Numbered from the stretch's first letter, positions 33,632-42,252 are shown. The stretch is DNA of 64,000 bases from Salinisphaera orenii subsp. orenii MK-B5 (GCF_003788635.1 NZ_AYKH01000004.1:62001-126000); one strand, 5' to 3'. The notes: generated by a model not told the origin, from the sequence alone. Made by a program: numbers and translations.

Positions 33632-34218
33632 CGTCACGGTGGAGCACCTCTTCATAAGGTGAGCGGTGGCAGACTCGTTGCCGGGCAGTTCGATACGCAA
33701 CTATTTGGCGAGTATCGCATTGTCGCCTACTTGATTATGCCGCTGGAGACGTTTGCGTTTAGTTAGGAGAAGTGAGTGGGTGAGGCTCACTGGCGATGCG
33801 TGTGCAAATCCTCGAGCAAATTCTGCAGCATCAGATTTTGCGTGCTGCCTTGGTCAAAGGATACTGCAAACTCTATTGAAGGTTCGCGCTAACACGATGA
33901 TGTAATTCGAAAAATATCATTCGTCTGATGGAGATTTTATAAAGGCGATCACGAGGTCGGTGCCTGATGTATGCATTGGGATTGATCGCGCTGATAGAGC
34001 GGCCTGCTGTTAGTCAGGGGGAAGTCTAGTAGCGCCTTCTGTAGGCCCTATGGATTGCAGGTCGATCCATAGGGCCTAACTAAGCAATTTGATGCAGCAA
34101 GCCAAAATATTGCATTAAACAATTTCAGACTAATAGTCTTATTAAACCGGCTAATAGAGCGAAAGCGCCTACGTCGAAGCTGGAGTAATGTGCACTATCG
34201 TTAGTTTAATAGACTAAA
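33632..34218. other. gene-free AT-rich interval
   Basis: About 590 bases of clearly lower GC than the flanks, with no convincing ORF. It holds a perfect 14-base inverted repeat (34042-34078), a short palindrome AGACTAATAGTCT (34127-34139) and, across its right edge, a GTTTAAT/ATTAAAC repeat (34204-34224) overlapping the stop of the PEP-CTERM-like gene. It is probably acquired DNA together with that gene. Confidence 0.6.
34042..34078. repeat. perfect 14-bp inverted repeat (hairpin)
   Basis: TAGGCCCTATGGAT (34042-34055) and its exact complement ATCCATAGGGCCTA (34065-34078) are separated by nine bases. No T run follows on either strand, so a classical Rho-independent terminator is doubtful. It lies about 140 bases beyond the stop of the PEP-CTERM-like gene (minus strand) and could end its transcript or be a remnant of a mobile element. 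Confidence 0.7.
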
Positions 34219-35013
34219 TTAAACGTATCTCCGGCGTAGAAAAGCCGTAGATATGGCCCCTAAAGTCCCTATGAGAAAAAAGGCCAATGGGCTCGATTCC
34301 GGAACGTCGTTTACCGGATTAGATGGTGTGACGACTTCTCCAGCTCGTGCGAAACGGAGATTGTCGATACCGAATCCGGCGGGTTCATCAGCGACAAGAC
34401 TGAATAGTAGGCCGCCAATCTGTGGTGTGCCGTCTTCGGTTGCAAGCCCCAAAAAGTTGTAGCCTGTATTTAGATTTGCCACCGAACCAAGCGAGTTTCC
34501 ATCAAGGCTAAATGCCTCGATTTTAGTTGAGCCGACGGCATCGAAGAAGCCGCCATCGAGTCCAACTCCGACGAGTGGATCACTGAACAGAATACCGATG
34601 GGGCCGCTGAATTGTGGGCTTCCGGATAGAACTGGGCTATCCGGGGCAGACCCGTCGTTGGTGACAAAGGTGTCGGGTGACGTCGGATCGAGCGCAAGCG
34701 GTCCGGTGGGAGAGCCAACCACGCAACCTGTCGCCGCTCCTCCAGGGCAATCCGTCGCCGGAGCGTTGGAAATCTGCTGACCACTGAAAAAGCCGCCAAA
34801 GGTAACCATCGGCGAATTCGCGTCGCCTCCATAGTCGGAGGATGTATAGGAGGGGTTTACGGTATTTAGGCCAAATTCGCTGAAAGTGATCAGGCCGGCC
34901 GCTGGTAAAAAATCAGACTGATCGACTCGAACCGCATCTGCAGTTGCGCATACAGGAATGCAAATTGCGATCGCTGAAACAAGGGGGGCTGCCAGTTGGT
35001 TGAATTTATTCAC
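34219..35013 (-). CDS. PEP-CTERM-like exported protein
   Basis: A 264-residue secreted protein. A signal peptide (LVSAIAICIPVCATADA) is followed by a low-complexity Ser/Gly/Asp/Pro-rich body (ITFSEFGLN, SGPIGILFSDPLVGVGLDGG, FGIDNLRFA), typical of extracellular beta-rich PEP-CTERM proteins. It ends with VPESSPLAFFLIGTLGAIS and an RRR tail: a Val-Pro-Glu-(Ser for Pro) motif, a membrane helix and a basic cluster, which is the tripartite exosortase sorting signal. No exosortase gene is in the window. Start GTG with GAGG SD; preceded by a sigma-54 promoter. GC content is far below the neighbours, suggesting transfer. Confidence 0.8.
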   Translation of the reverse strand: MNKFNQLAAPLVSAIAICIPVCATADAVRVDQSDFLPAAGLITFSEFGLNTVNPSYTSSDYGGDANSPMVTFGGFFSGQQISNAPATDCPGGAATGCVVGSPTGPLALDPTSPDTFVTNDGSAPDSPVLSGSPQFSGPIGILFSDPLVGVGLDGGFFDAVGSTKIEAFSLDGNSLGSVANLNTGYNFLGLATEDGTPQIGGLLFSLVADEPAGFGIDNLRFARAGEVVTPSNPVNDVPESSPLAFFLIGTLGAISTAFLRRRYV

Positions 35014-35074
35014 GAGGTTGCCTCATTTGTTATATATGAGTAGTAGGCAAACTGGATTGCCTCTTAATAGAGAG

Positions 35075-35089
35075 GCAAATGACGTGCCA
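35075..35089 (-). promoter_or_regulatory. sigma-54 (RpoN) -24/-12 promoter of the PEP-CTERM-like gene
   Basis: On the minus strand: TGGCAC (35089-35084), five bases, TTGC (35078-35075), an exact match to the RpoN consensus TGGCAC-N5-TTGC with GG and GC elements. Transcription would start near 35064, about 50 bases before the GTG. An inverted repeat TTGCCTCT/AGAGGCAA (35057-35078) spans the -12 region and expected start. An AT-rich upstream palindrome (ATAAATAA-TAA-TTATTTAT, 35161-35179) could be an activator site, but this is guesswork. Confidence 0.75.
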
Positions 35090-35477
35090 AAAGTAGCATT
35101 TTTCCATGCTTGATAGTTTGTTTTATCCCGCTTTATAGATTGTTCTTGGGTTTTTTTATAATAAATAATAATTATTTATAATTGTTTGTGAGCTAGCGTT
35201 AGCGGTAGATCAAAAGCGGTTTTGAATGGCGAGCACTGCGACCTTTGAGATGTGTCTTTCTTTGATTGTGTAAAAAAAATCGACGTTTTAGGCCGCCCCA
35301 CTGATTCATTTTCTCGGTTAAGGGCGAAACTCAGCCTGGCCCCAGTCTTGCCGGATAATCAGACCATGACAGCACGGGGCAAATGTTACGGCGTTCAATC
35401 GGGTCCAAACGCCACGGGGATAGACCTACTGGATTCCCTTCTACTGTCTTTGACCTGGTATTCGATTCGACAATGAG
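35090..35477. other. gene-free AT-rich interval upstream of the PEP-CTERM-like gene
   Basis: The left half (35090-35250) is extremely AT-rich and may hold activator sites for the sigma-54 promoter. The right half returns to higher GC up to the emrB stop at 35478. A 74-codon plus-strand ORF (35252-35476) has no family resemblance, no SD and unusual composition, so I do not call it a gene. Confidence 0.5.
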
Positions 35478-37082
35478 CTAATGCTCTGGTCGGACTGAGG
35501 CGTCGCTCTGGCGCGAACTGCCCACCAGCAGCGTCAACGGAATGAGCGCGGCGAAGATGACGCCGAGCAGCCAGAAGTCGTCCAGATACGCCATGATCTG
35601 GGCCTGTTCGGAGACCAGCCGGCCGATGGTCGCGACCGCCTGCTGGCGGGCGGCCTCGATACCGGCGCCCATCTGGGCGAAATGCTCGGTCAGCGATTGC
35701 ACGAGCGCGTTGTACTGATGGTCGTAGGGCGTGATCTCGCCGACCAGCACGTTCTGGTGAAACTGGGCGCGCCGGGCCAGCCAGGTCGTCACCAGCGAGA
35801 TGCCCACGCTGCCGCCGATGTTGCGCGCCAGATTGATGAACGCGGAGATCTGGTCGGTCTTGTCGGCCGGCACGCCGATATAGGCGATGCCGGTCAGCGG
35901 GATGAACAGAAAGGCGATGCCCAGCGTCTGGTAGATGCGCGCCACCACCAGCTGGGAGAACGACACATCGCCCGTGAATCCGGCGATATGGAACATCGAC
36001 AGCGACACCACGCCGAGCCCGAAGGCCACCATCCAGCGCGCCTCGATGCGGTTCGACAGAAACCCGACCAGCGGCATCATGAGCACGATGGCGATGCCGC
36101 CGGGCGAGATCACCAGCCCGGCCAGCGTCGAGGTGTAGCCCAGCACCGACTGCACGAACTGGGGGATCAGCAGGGTCGAGCCCAGCAGCACGAAGCCGAG
36201 CATGAACATCAACAGGTTCGCGACGGCGAAGTTGAAGTGCCGGAACAGCCGGATGTCCATGATCGGATGGGGATGAAACAGCTCCCAGAGCACCAGCGCG
36301 GACAGACAGCTCACCGCGATCACCGCCATGGTGAGGATGAACGACGAGTCGAACCAGTCGTTCTGCTGGCCCTTGTCGAGCATGATCTGGAGACAGCCCA
36401 GCCCCGCGGCCAGCAGGGCGAAGCCGACGTAGTCGATCCGGAAGCCGGCCATCTTGGCGCGGCGCGCGGCCTCGTAGGCGGCGGTGTCGCGCACCAGCAT
36501 GCCGGCGACCACGAACAGCATCACGCCGACCGGCACGTTGAGCAGGAATATCCAGTGCCAGCTGGCGTGGTCGGTGATCCAGCCGCCGAGCGTGGGCCCG
36601 ATCGCCGGCGCGAAGACCACCGCCACGCCGTAGATCGCGAACGCCATGCCGCGTTCCTTGGGCGGAAACGAGTCGGCCAGAATCGCCTGCGAGACCGGCT
36701 GCAGGCCGCCGCCGCCCACGCCCTGGAATATGCGCGCCACGATCAGCCAGCCCAGTGAAGGCGCGAGGCCGCAGGCCAGCGAGGCGACCGAGAACAGCAC
36801 GATGGAGATCAGAAAGAAGCGCTTGCGCCCGAGCACCTGCGAGAACCAGCCCGAGATCGGCAGCACGATGGCGTTGGAGACTAGATAGGAGGTCAGCACC
36901 CAGGTGGCCTCCTCCTGGCTCGCCGACAGGCTGCCGGCGATGTGCGACAGCGACACGTTGGCGATGGAGATGTCGAGCACCTCCATGAACGCGGCCATGC
37001 CGACCACCGCGGCGATCAGCCAGCGGTTGGCCGGATAGGCCGCCCGGGCGGCGAGCGCCGCGCTGTCGCCGGAGGCCGCCAT
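35478..37082 (-). CDS. emrB: EmrB/QacA-type DHA2 multidrug transporter
   Basis: A 534-residue MFS protein with 14 predicted helices (DHA2). Motifs: VVGMAAFMEVLDISIANVSL (the 'LD.tivNvALP' motif in TM1), SGWFSQVLGRKRFFLISI (loop 2-3 motif A), GGGGLQPVSQAILADSFPP and AIYGVAVVFAPAIGPTLGGW (motif C). The usual DHA2 partner is an EmrA membrane-fusion protein, present immediately upstream on the same strand together with a TolC-type channel and a MarR repressor. It exports hydrophobic compounds such as uncouplers or fatty acids in exchange for protons. Separated from emrA by the 171-base repeat D region. Confidence 0.94.
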   Translation of the reverse strand: MAASGDSAALAARAAYPANRWLIAAVVGMAAFMEVLDISIANVSLSHIAGSLSASQEEATWVLTSYLVSNAIVLPISGWFSQVLGRKRFFLISIVLFSVASLACGLAPSLGWLIVARIFQGVGGGGLQPVSQAILADSFPPKERGMAFAIYGVAVVFAPAIGPTLGGWITDHASWHWIFLLNVPVGVMLFVVAGMLVRDTAAYEAARRAKMAGFRIDYVGFALLAAGLGCLQIMLDKGQQNDWFDSSFILTMAVIAVSCLSALVLWELFHPHPIMDIRLFRHFNFAVANLLMFMLGFVLLGSTLLIPQFVQSVLGYTSTLAGLVISPGGIAIVLMMPLVGFLSNRIEARWMVAFGLGVVSLSMFHIAGFTGDVSFSQLVVARIYQTLGIAFLFIPLTGIAYIGVPADKTDQISAFINLARNIGGSVGISLVTTWLARRAQFHQNVLVGEITPYDHQYNALVQSLTEHFAQMGAGIEAARQQAVATIGRLVSEQAQIMAYLDDFWLLGVIFAALIPLTLLVGSSRQSDASVRPEH

Positions 37083-37091
37083 CGCCGCTAG

Positions 37092-37248
37092 TGTCCGCCC
37101 GCGCTCGTTGGGGCCATGACCTTCGAGTGAGATCTCGTGTCGGGCCGGGCGCGCTCAGGAGCCGCATCGGGACATGCGGCGCATGGCCGCAATGCCGCAG
37201 GGCGCGAAAAGGCGCCGACACGGCGCGATGAACGGGCGTCGCGGGACA
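37092..37248. mobile_element. MITE-like element, copy D, between emrA and emrB
   Basis: A 157-base noncoding segment flanked by CTAG at 37088-37091 and 37249-37252 (another CTAG at 37254 forms the emrA stop). The ends are inverted: TGTCCGCCCGCGCTCGTT on the left and, complemented, TGTCCCGCGACGCCCGTT on the right. Size and CTAG flanks match copy B. Internal similarity to B is partial (GTTCATCGCGCCG; GATGCGGCTCCTGAGCGCGC on the minus strand), so membership in the same family is probable but not certain. Confidence 0.5.
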
Positions 37249-37253
37249 CTAGG

Positions 37254-38438
37254 CTAGGACCGGCTCGAGGCGTCGGCGGTCGCGGTGGCCGGCCTCGGAC
37301 GCTCGATCGGCTCGGGCCGAGCGCCGACGTCCACCGTCGGCACGACCGACATGCCGGGCGCCAGACCGAGGTCGTCGACCGCGCCCGGATCATCGAACAC
37401 GATCTTGACCGGCACGCGCTGCACGATCTTGACGTAGTTGCCGGTGGCGTTCTGCGGCGGCAGCAGGCTGAAGGTCACGCCGGTGCCGGGCTGGAACGAC
37501 TCCACGCGGCCGTGCAGGGGATGATCCGGCAGGGCGTCGACCTCGATGTCCACGGGCTGGCCGACACGCATGCGGCTGAGCTGGGTCTCCTTGAAGTTGG
37601 CCACCACCCACGGGTCGTCGGCAACAACCGCCAGGGCCGCCTGGCCGGCGCCGAGATGGCTGCCGGCGAGCACGGACTTCTCGGCGATCGTGCCGGCCTG
37701 GGGCGCCCGGATCTCGGTGTAGGACAGGTTCAGCCGCGCCTGCTCGACCTCGGCCTTGGCCTGGGCGATGCGGGCCTTGGCGGTCGAGGCCTGGGATTCG
37801 CGCAGCGCGATCTGGTCGGGTGCGGCCCGGGCCTGTGCCAGCCGGGCCTTGGCTTCCCGCACCCGGGCCCGGGCGGAGGTGGCGGTGGTATCGGCCTGGT
37901 CGAGCTGCTGGCGCGAGACTTCGCGCTTGGCGTAGAGTGCCCGATAGCGCCGGGCATCGGCGGAGGCGCGATCGGCCTCGGCGCGGGCGGTCTCCAGCGC
38001 GGCCTCGGCGCGTTCGATGTCCGCATCGCCGGTCTGGCGGGTCACCGACAGCTGCTTCTGGCTGGCGTCATAGGATGCGCGCGCGGCCTCGAGGTTGGCC
38101 TCGGCCCGAAGCAGGGCCGCCTGGTAATCCGCCGGGTCCAGCGTGAACAGGGGGTCCCCGGACGCGACGTGCTGGTTGTCGCGCACGAAGACCTGGTCGA
38201 CCGTGCCGGTCACGCGGGGCGCGACCTGCACGATGTCGGCCTTCACGAAAGCGTCGTCGGTACTCTCCTGATTATGGGTGAGAAACCAGTAGACCAGCGC
38301 GCCCAGCGCACAGAGCAGGGCCAGCAGCGCGGCGATGATCGCGACTCGTCGACCCTTGCCGCCGCCGTTTCCGGATGGTGACGGCGCCGTATGCGGCGAA
38401 TCGTGCGTGTCGGCGGTCTCCGGGGCGGCGTCGCTCAT
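37254..38438 (-). CDS. emrA: EmrA-type membrane-fusion (HlyD) protein
   Basis: A 394-residue adaptor. A short cytoplasmic N-terminus precedes one membrane helix (VAIIAALLALLCALGALVYW), then STDDAFVKADIVQVAPRVTG (the EmrA/HlyD biotinyl-lipoyl half motif). A long coiled coil with many Ala/Arg/Glu/Gln repeats (about 95-220) follows, then LSYTEIRAPQAGTIAEKSV (second lipoyl half) and a beta-barrel domain. It links the EmrB pump to the outer-membrane channel. Its start overlaps the stop of the TolC-like gene (four bases). The stop TAG sits in CTAG beside element D. Confidence 0.94.
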   Translation of the reverse strand: MSDAAPETADTHDSPHTAPSPSGNGGGKGRRVAIIAALLALLCALGALVYWFLTHNQESTDDAFVKADIVQVAPRVTGTVDQVFVRDNQHVASGDPLFTLDPADYQAALLRAEANLEAARASYDASQKQLSVTRQTGDADIERAEAALETARAEADRASADARRYRALYAKREVSRQQLDQADTTATSARARVREAKARLAQARAAPDQIALRESQASTAKARIAQAKAEVEQARLNLSYTEIRAPQAGTIAEKSVLAGSHLGAGQAALAVVADDPWVVANFKETQLSRMRVGQPVDIEVDALPDHPLHGRVESFQPGTGVTFSLLPPQNATGNYVKIVQRVPVKIVFDDPGAVDDLGLAPGMSVVPTVDVGARPEPIERPRPATATADASSRS

Positions 38439-39823
38439 GGCGTGCTGGACTCGTGCAGGCTGAATTGCCGGGCGCGGCCGAGCGCCGCGGCGAGATTGAT
38501 CCGGGCGCGGGCGTATTCGGCCAGGGCGCTCACGCGCGTGTCGCGGGCCTCGGCGAGCGCGGCCTGGGCGTCGACCACCTCGACGTTGTCGCTGACCCCG
38601 GCGGCGAAGCGATCGCGGGCGAGCTCGAGCTCCTGGCCGGCCAGGTCGAGGCCGGCGCGGGCGGCGGCGACCCGGTCGCCGAGCGTGGCCAGCGTGCGTC
38701 GCGCCACGCGCACGTCCTGCTCGACCTGGATGCGCGTGTCGCGATAGCGGATCCGCTGCTGATCCAGACGGCTGGCCGCGCCGTCGATGTGGGCGCTGAT
38801 CGCGCCGCCGTCGAAGATCGGCAGCTGCAGCTGCGCGCCGACGCTGTAGGTGTCCTCGAGATTCTCGTCGTAGGTGTTGCCGGATTCGCCGTAGGCGGCC
38901 GATATCGCCACCGTGGGTAGACGCTCCCCGCGGGCCGCGGCCAGGCGCCGGCGCCCCTGGGTGATGCGGTCGGCGGCCAGACGCACTTCGGCGCGGGCGT
39001 CCAGGGCCGAGGCGATCGACGCCGCCTCCGGCGGCACGGCGACCGGGGCGTGGTCGAGATCGTCGCTCAGGGCCAGGGGGGCGTCCAGCGGCAGGCCGGC
39101 GGTGCGGGCCAGCCGGATGCGTGCCCGGCTGCGCTGCGTGCGGGCCGCGGCCAGGCGCGCCTGGGCCCGGGCCCGGCGCGCCTTGGCACGGGTGACGTCC
39201 ACGCCGGTGGCGATGCCCGCGTTCTCCTGGTCGACGGCCAGCCGGACCAGGCGTTCGGCCAGTTCGAGGTCCGCGCGGGCGGCATTCACCGTTTCGTCGC
39301 TGGCCGCGGCCGCGACGTAGTCCAGCGCCGCCTGGGCCGCCACCTGTTCGCGGGCGACGGCGAGCTGGTCCGCCGCGATCGTCTCGCCCACCCGGCTGCC
39401 GCGATAGCGCTGCCAGGCGCTGTAGTCGAACAGATTCTGGCGCAGCCGGGCCCGGGCGTCGAAGCTGTTGTAGGTCATCACGTCCGGCACCTCGATGTCG
39501 GCGGTCTCGGCCGCGGGGCCGAGGCGTTCGAGTGCGGATTCGATGTCCAGCCCCTGGGCGGCCGGGTTGATCTGCTGGCGCGACTGCCCGGCCTCCGCGG
39601 ACAGATGCGGCAGGAACGCCGAGCGGGCCTCGCGCCGCTGCCCGGCGGCCTCGTCGCGGCGGGCGTCGGCGAGCAGGGTCTGGACATTGCGCGCCAGGGC
39701 GCTGTCGACGGCCCGGCGCAGCGACAGCTGTTCGGGCAGCTGCAGCGCCTCGGCGTCGGGCGGCGCGGCGAGCGCGGTGGTGGCGAGTACGAGCGCGAGC
39801 AGAAGGGCAAGCGAGGAGCGCAT
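38435..39823 (-). CDS. TolC-family outer membrane efflux protein of the Emr operon
   Basis: A 462-residue protein with a signal peptide (LALLLALVLATTALAAPPDA). The mature part contains QLSLRRAVDSALARNVQTLL, long alpha-helical coiled repeats, and the beta-strand motifs ARLRQNLFDYSAW and GAQLQLPIFDGG that mark each TolC half. Distinct from the TolC-like gene at 3522. ATG 39823 is used because it begins the signal peptide and is three bases from the marR stop. Co-directional with marR, emrA and emrB, forming a complete tripartite Emr system. Confidence 0.93.
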   Translation of the reverse strand: MRSSLALLLALVLATTALAAPPDAEALQLPEQLSLRRAVDSALARNVQTLLADARRDEAAGQRREARSAFLPHLSAEAGQSRQQINPAAQGLDIESALERLGPAAETADIEVPDVMTYNSFDARARLRQNLFDYSAWQRYRGSRVGETIAADQLAVAREQVAAQAALDYVAAAASDETVNAARADLELAERLVRLAVDQENAGIATGVDVTRAKARRARAQARLAAARTQRSRARIRLARTAGLPLDAPLALSDDLDHAPVAVPPEAASIASALDARAEVRLAADRITQGRRRLAAARGERLPTVAISAAYGESGNTYDENLEDTYSVGAQLQLPIFDGGAISAHIDGAASRLDQQRIRYRDTRIQVEQDVRVARRTLATLGDRVAAARAGLDLAGQELELARDRFAAGVSDNVEVVDAQAALAEARDTRVSALAEYARARINLAAALGRARQFSLHESSTP

Positions 39824-39825
39824 GG

Positions 39826-40257
39826 TCAGTGTCCGAGCAGACGCGTGAGCAGGGCGCGCAACTGGTCGCGTTCGGTCTCGTCCAGCGGCGCGAGCACCTC
39901 GTCGATGGCCGCGGCCGCCGCCGGGCGAATGGATTCGAGGGCCGTCCGGCCGTCCGCGGTCATGGTGACGACATGGGCCCGGCGGTCGGCGGGGTCCGGT
40001 TCGCGGGCGACCCAGCCGCGCTTCTGCAGGCCGTCGACCAGATAGGTCACCGTCGTGCGGTCCAGCCCCATCAGGTCCGCGATCTCGCTCTGCCACAGCC
40101 CGGGGTTGGATTCGAGCATCAGCAGCAGGCCGTAGTCGCGGCCGGTGATGTCGAAGTCGCGGGTATGGGCCTCGAACAGCCGCTGCTGGCGCTGATAGGC
40201 CCGCGCCAGCAGATAGGGCAGATGACGGCGGATCGAGGTCGGAATGCGGGGCTGCAC
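39826..40257 (-). CDS. MarR-family transcriptional regulator
   Basis: About 143 residues with a winged helix: LWQSEIADLMGLDRTTVTYL (recognition helix region), VDGLQKRGWVAREPDPADRRA (the wing with the conserved DpxDrR motif) and a dimerising C-terminal helix. First gene of the operon marR-tolC-emrA-emrB, so it most likely represses it and releases on binding a phenolic or lipophilic ligand. The frame is open to 40314; I used GTG 40257 for a family-typical length, with GTG 40293 as an alternative, which would lie inside the palindromic operator. Confidence 0.9.
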   Translation of the reverse strand: MQPRIPTSIRRHLPYLLARAYQRQQRLFEAHTRDFDITGRDYGLLLMLESNPGLWQSEIADLMGLDRTTVTYLVDGLQKRGWVAREPDPADRRAHVVTMTADGRTALESIRPAAAAAIDEVLAPLDETERDQLRALLTRLLGH

Positions 40258-40284
40258 GGCGTGTTCCGGGGTGGCCAGGCGATA

Positions 40285-40318
40285 ATAGTGCACTATGCAG
40301 CAGTCTAGAATCAAGACT
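40285..40318. promoter_or_regulatory. candidate MarR operator (two palindromes)
   Basis: ATAGTGCACTAT (40285-40296) is a perfect 12-base palindrome, followed by AGTCT-N7-AGACT (40302-40318). Both lie just upstream of the marR coding region in AT-richer DNA, the usual place for autoregulatory MarR sites. No experimental consensus is available for this protein. Confidence 0.5.
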
Positions 40319-40425
40319 ATCTGCCTAAAACAAGATCGACGCCATCGACGATGCCGACGTACCGGACGCGGTCGGCGTGTGGCCGGACGGGAAGGGCCGG
40401 GCGCCGGTGTCGGCGCCCGGAGCGA

Positions 40426-42090
40426 TCAGGCGGGGCTGTGGTGGACGGCTGCCCGCTCGATCAGGGCGGCGACGTCCAGCGGCGCGCCGATCGTGCCGTA
40501 GGCGATGCCGTGGTCGCCGCCCAGTCGGGCCGCGCAGAAGGCTTCGCCGACCCAGGGCGCGGCGCCGGTCAGCAGGATGCGCGCCTGCAGCGCGCGGGCC
40601 ACGGCCTCGGCCACGCGCCGGGCCTGCATCGGCTCCTCGGCGCGGTCGCGCAGCAGCGTGCGCAGGTGCGCGCAGTGGGCGTCATAGGCCGGGTGCGCGC
40701 CGGCGGCGCCGGCCAGTTCGGCCTCGAGCGCGTCGAGCGTGTCCGAGCTGCGGCTCATCGCCCGCAGCATGTCCAGGCACTGCACATTGCCCGAGCCTTC
40801 CCAGATCGAGTTGAGCGGGGACTGGCGGAACAGCCGCGGCAGGATCGATTCCTCCACATAGCCGGCCCCGCCCAGGCATTCCTGGGCCTCGTTGACCAGC
40901 GGCGGCGCGGTCTTGCAGACGAAATACTTGCCCACCGGCGTGGCGATGCGTGCCAGCAGGCGCGACGAGTCGTCGTCGGATTCGAAGGCGCGGGCCAGAC
41001 GCATCGACAGCGCCATCGCGGCCTCGGACTCCAGCGCCATGTCGGCGAGCACGTGCTGCATCAGCGGCTGCTCGCTCAGGCGCGCGCCGAAGGCCTCGCG
41101 GTGACGGCAGTGGTGGATGGCCTGCACGACCGCCTGACGCATCAGGCCGGCGGAGCCGAGCATGCAGTCCAGCCGGGTCTGGGAGACCATGTCGATGATG
41201 GTGGGCACGCCGCGGCCGGGCTCGCCGACGCGCCAGGCTTCGGCCTCCCGGAACTCGACTTCGGAGGAGGCGTTCGAGCGGTCGCCGAGCTTGTCCTTGA
41301 GCCGCTGAATGTCGATCGCGTTGCGGCTGTCGTCGGCGCGCCACCGCGGCAGCAGAAAGCACGACAGGCCATCGTCGGCTTCCCGGGCGAGCACGAGAAA
41401 GGCGTCGCACATCGGCGCGGAGAAGAACCACTTGTGGCCGGTCAGCAGATGTATGCCGTCGCCGGCCGGCACGGCCCGGGTGGTGTTGGCGCGCACGTCC
41501 GAGCCGCCCTGCTTCTCGGTCATGCCCATGCCGATGGTCAGGCCGGTCTTGTCGGCGATCGGCCGGCACGCCGGGTCATAGGCATCGGCGAGGATGCCCG
41601 GCAGCCAGCGCTCGGCCAGCGCCGGCGCATGGCGCAGCGCCGGCACGCAGGCGTGGGTCATGGTGATCGGGCACATCGTGCCCGCCTCCATCTGGTTGTG
41701 CAGGTAGAACAGCGCGGAGCGCACCACCTGGGCGCCGTCCCGGCCCGCGGTCCAGGTCAGCCCGTGCAGGCCGTGTGCCTTGGCCAGCTGCATGCTGCGG
41801 TGGTAGGCGGGGTGGAAATCGACTTCGTCGATGCGCTGCCCGTAACGGTCGAAGGTGCGCAGCGCGGGCGGGTTCTCGTTGGCGTCGAAACCGATCTCGA
41901 CGAGTTCCCCGCCGGCGATCGCGCCGTAGGCCTCCAGCCGCGACCGGCCCCAGTCGCCGCCCTCGCGTCGGACCGCATCGATCAGCGCGACGTCGGAGCT
42001 ATAGGCGTTGTAGTCGACCAGCGGCGGCGGCTGGTTGTCGACGGCATGGGTGGCCAGCGCGGTGCGGGGGCGGTAGGGCGTTGCGGACAT
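40426..42090 (-). CDS. AidB-like acyl-CoA dehydrogenase
   Basis: A 554-residue protein, near E. coli AidB (541). The N-terminus THAVDNQPPPLVDYNAYSSD is the AidB-specific opening. ACAD motifs: IGMGMTEKQGGSDVRANTTR (flavin/substrate loop), HKWFFSAPMCDAFLVLAR, IQRLKDKLGDRSNASSEVEF, ECLGGAGYVEESILPRLFRQ and NSIWEGSGNVQCLDMLRA. The extra C-terminal domain (DNA-binding in AidB) is present by length. AidB is induced by alkylation damage and binds FAD, with weak isovaleryl-CoA dehydrogenase activity. Start ATG 42090 gives the conserved opening; the longer frame to 42117 is unlikely. Confidence 0.92.
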   Translation of the reverse strand: MSATPYRPRTALATHAVDNQPPPLVDYNAYSSDVALIDAVRREGGDWGRSRLEAYGAIAGGELVEIGFDANENPPALRTFDRYGQRIDEVDFHPAYHRSMQLAKAHGLHGLTWTAGRDGAQVVRSALFYLHNQMEAGTMCPITMTHACVPALRHAPALAERWLPGILADAYDPACRPIADKTGLTIGMGMTEKQGGSDVRANTTRAVPAGDGIHLLTGHKWFFSAPMCDAFLVLAREADDGLSCFLLPRWRADDSRNAIDIQRLKDKLGDRSNASSEVEFREAEAWRVGEPGRGVPTIIDMVSQTRLDCMLGSAGLMRQAVVQAIHHCRHREAFGARLSEQPLMQHVLADMALESEAAMALSMRLARAFESDDDSSRLLARIATPVGKYFVCKTAPPLVNEAQECLGGAGYVEESILPRLFRQSPLNSIWEGSGNVQCLDMLRAMSRSSDTLDALEAELAGAAGAHPAYDAHCAHLRTLLRDRAEEPMQARRVAEAVARALQARILLTGAAPWVGEAFCAARLGGDHGIAYGTIGAPLDVAALIERAAVHHSPA

Positions 42091-42252
42091 GGCGGGTCGG
42101 GATCGGCTGCGTACCATCGGGCTTCATTGTGCCCAAATTGGGCCGGCTGCCCAGTGAAATTCCGATTACCGACGGGCGCCGCCGGCAGCCGAGCCGGCAG
42201 GCGTCGGCGCGGCCGGCGCGATGCGGATCGCCGCGGTCCGGCGCGTCCGCGC

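Noticed and set aside
35252-35476. 74-codon plus-strand ORF in the interval between the PEP-CTERM-like gene and emrB
   Set aside because: No SD, no family resemblance, unusual composition, and convergent with emrB; likely chance.
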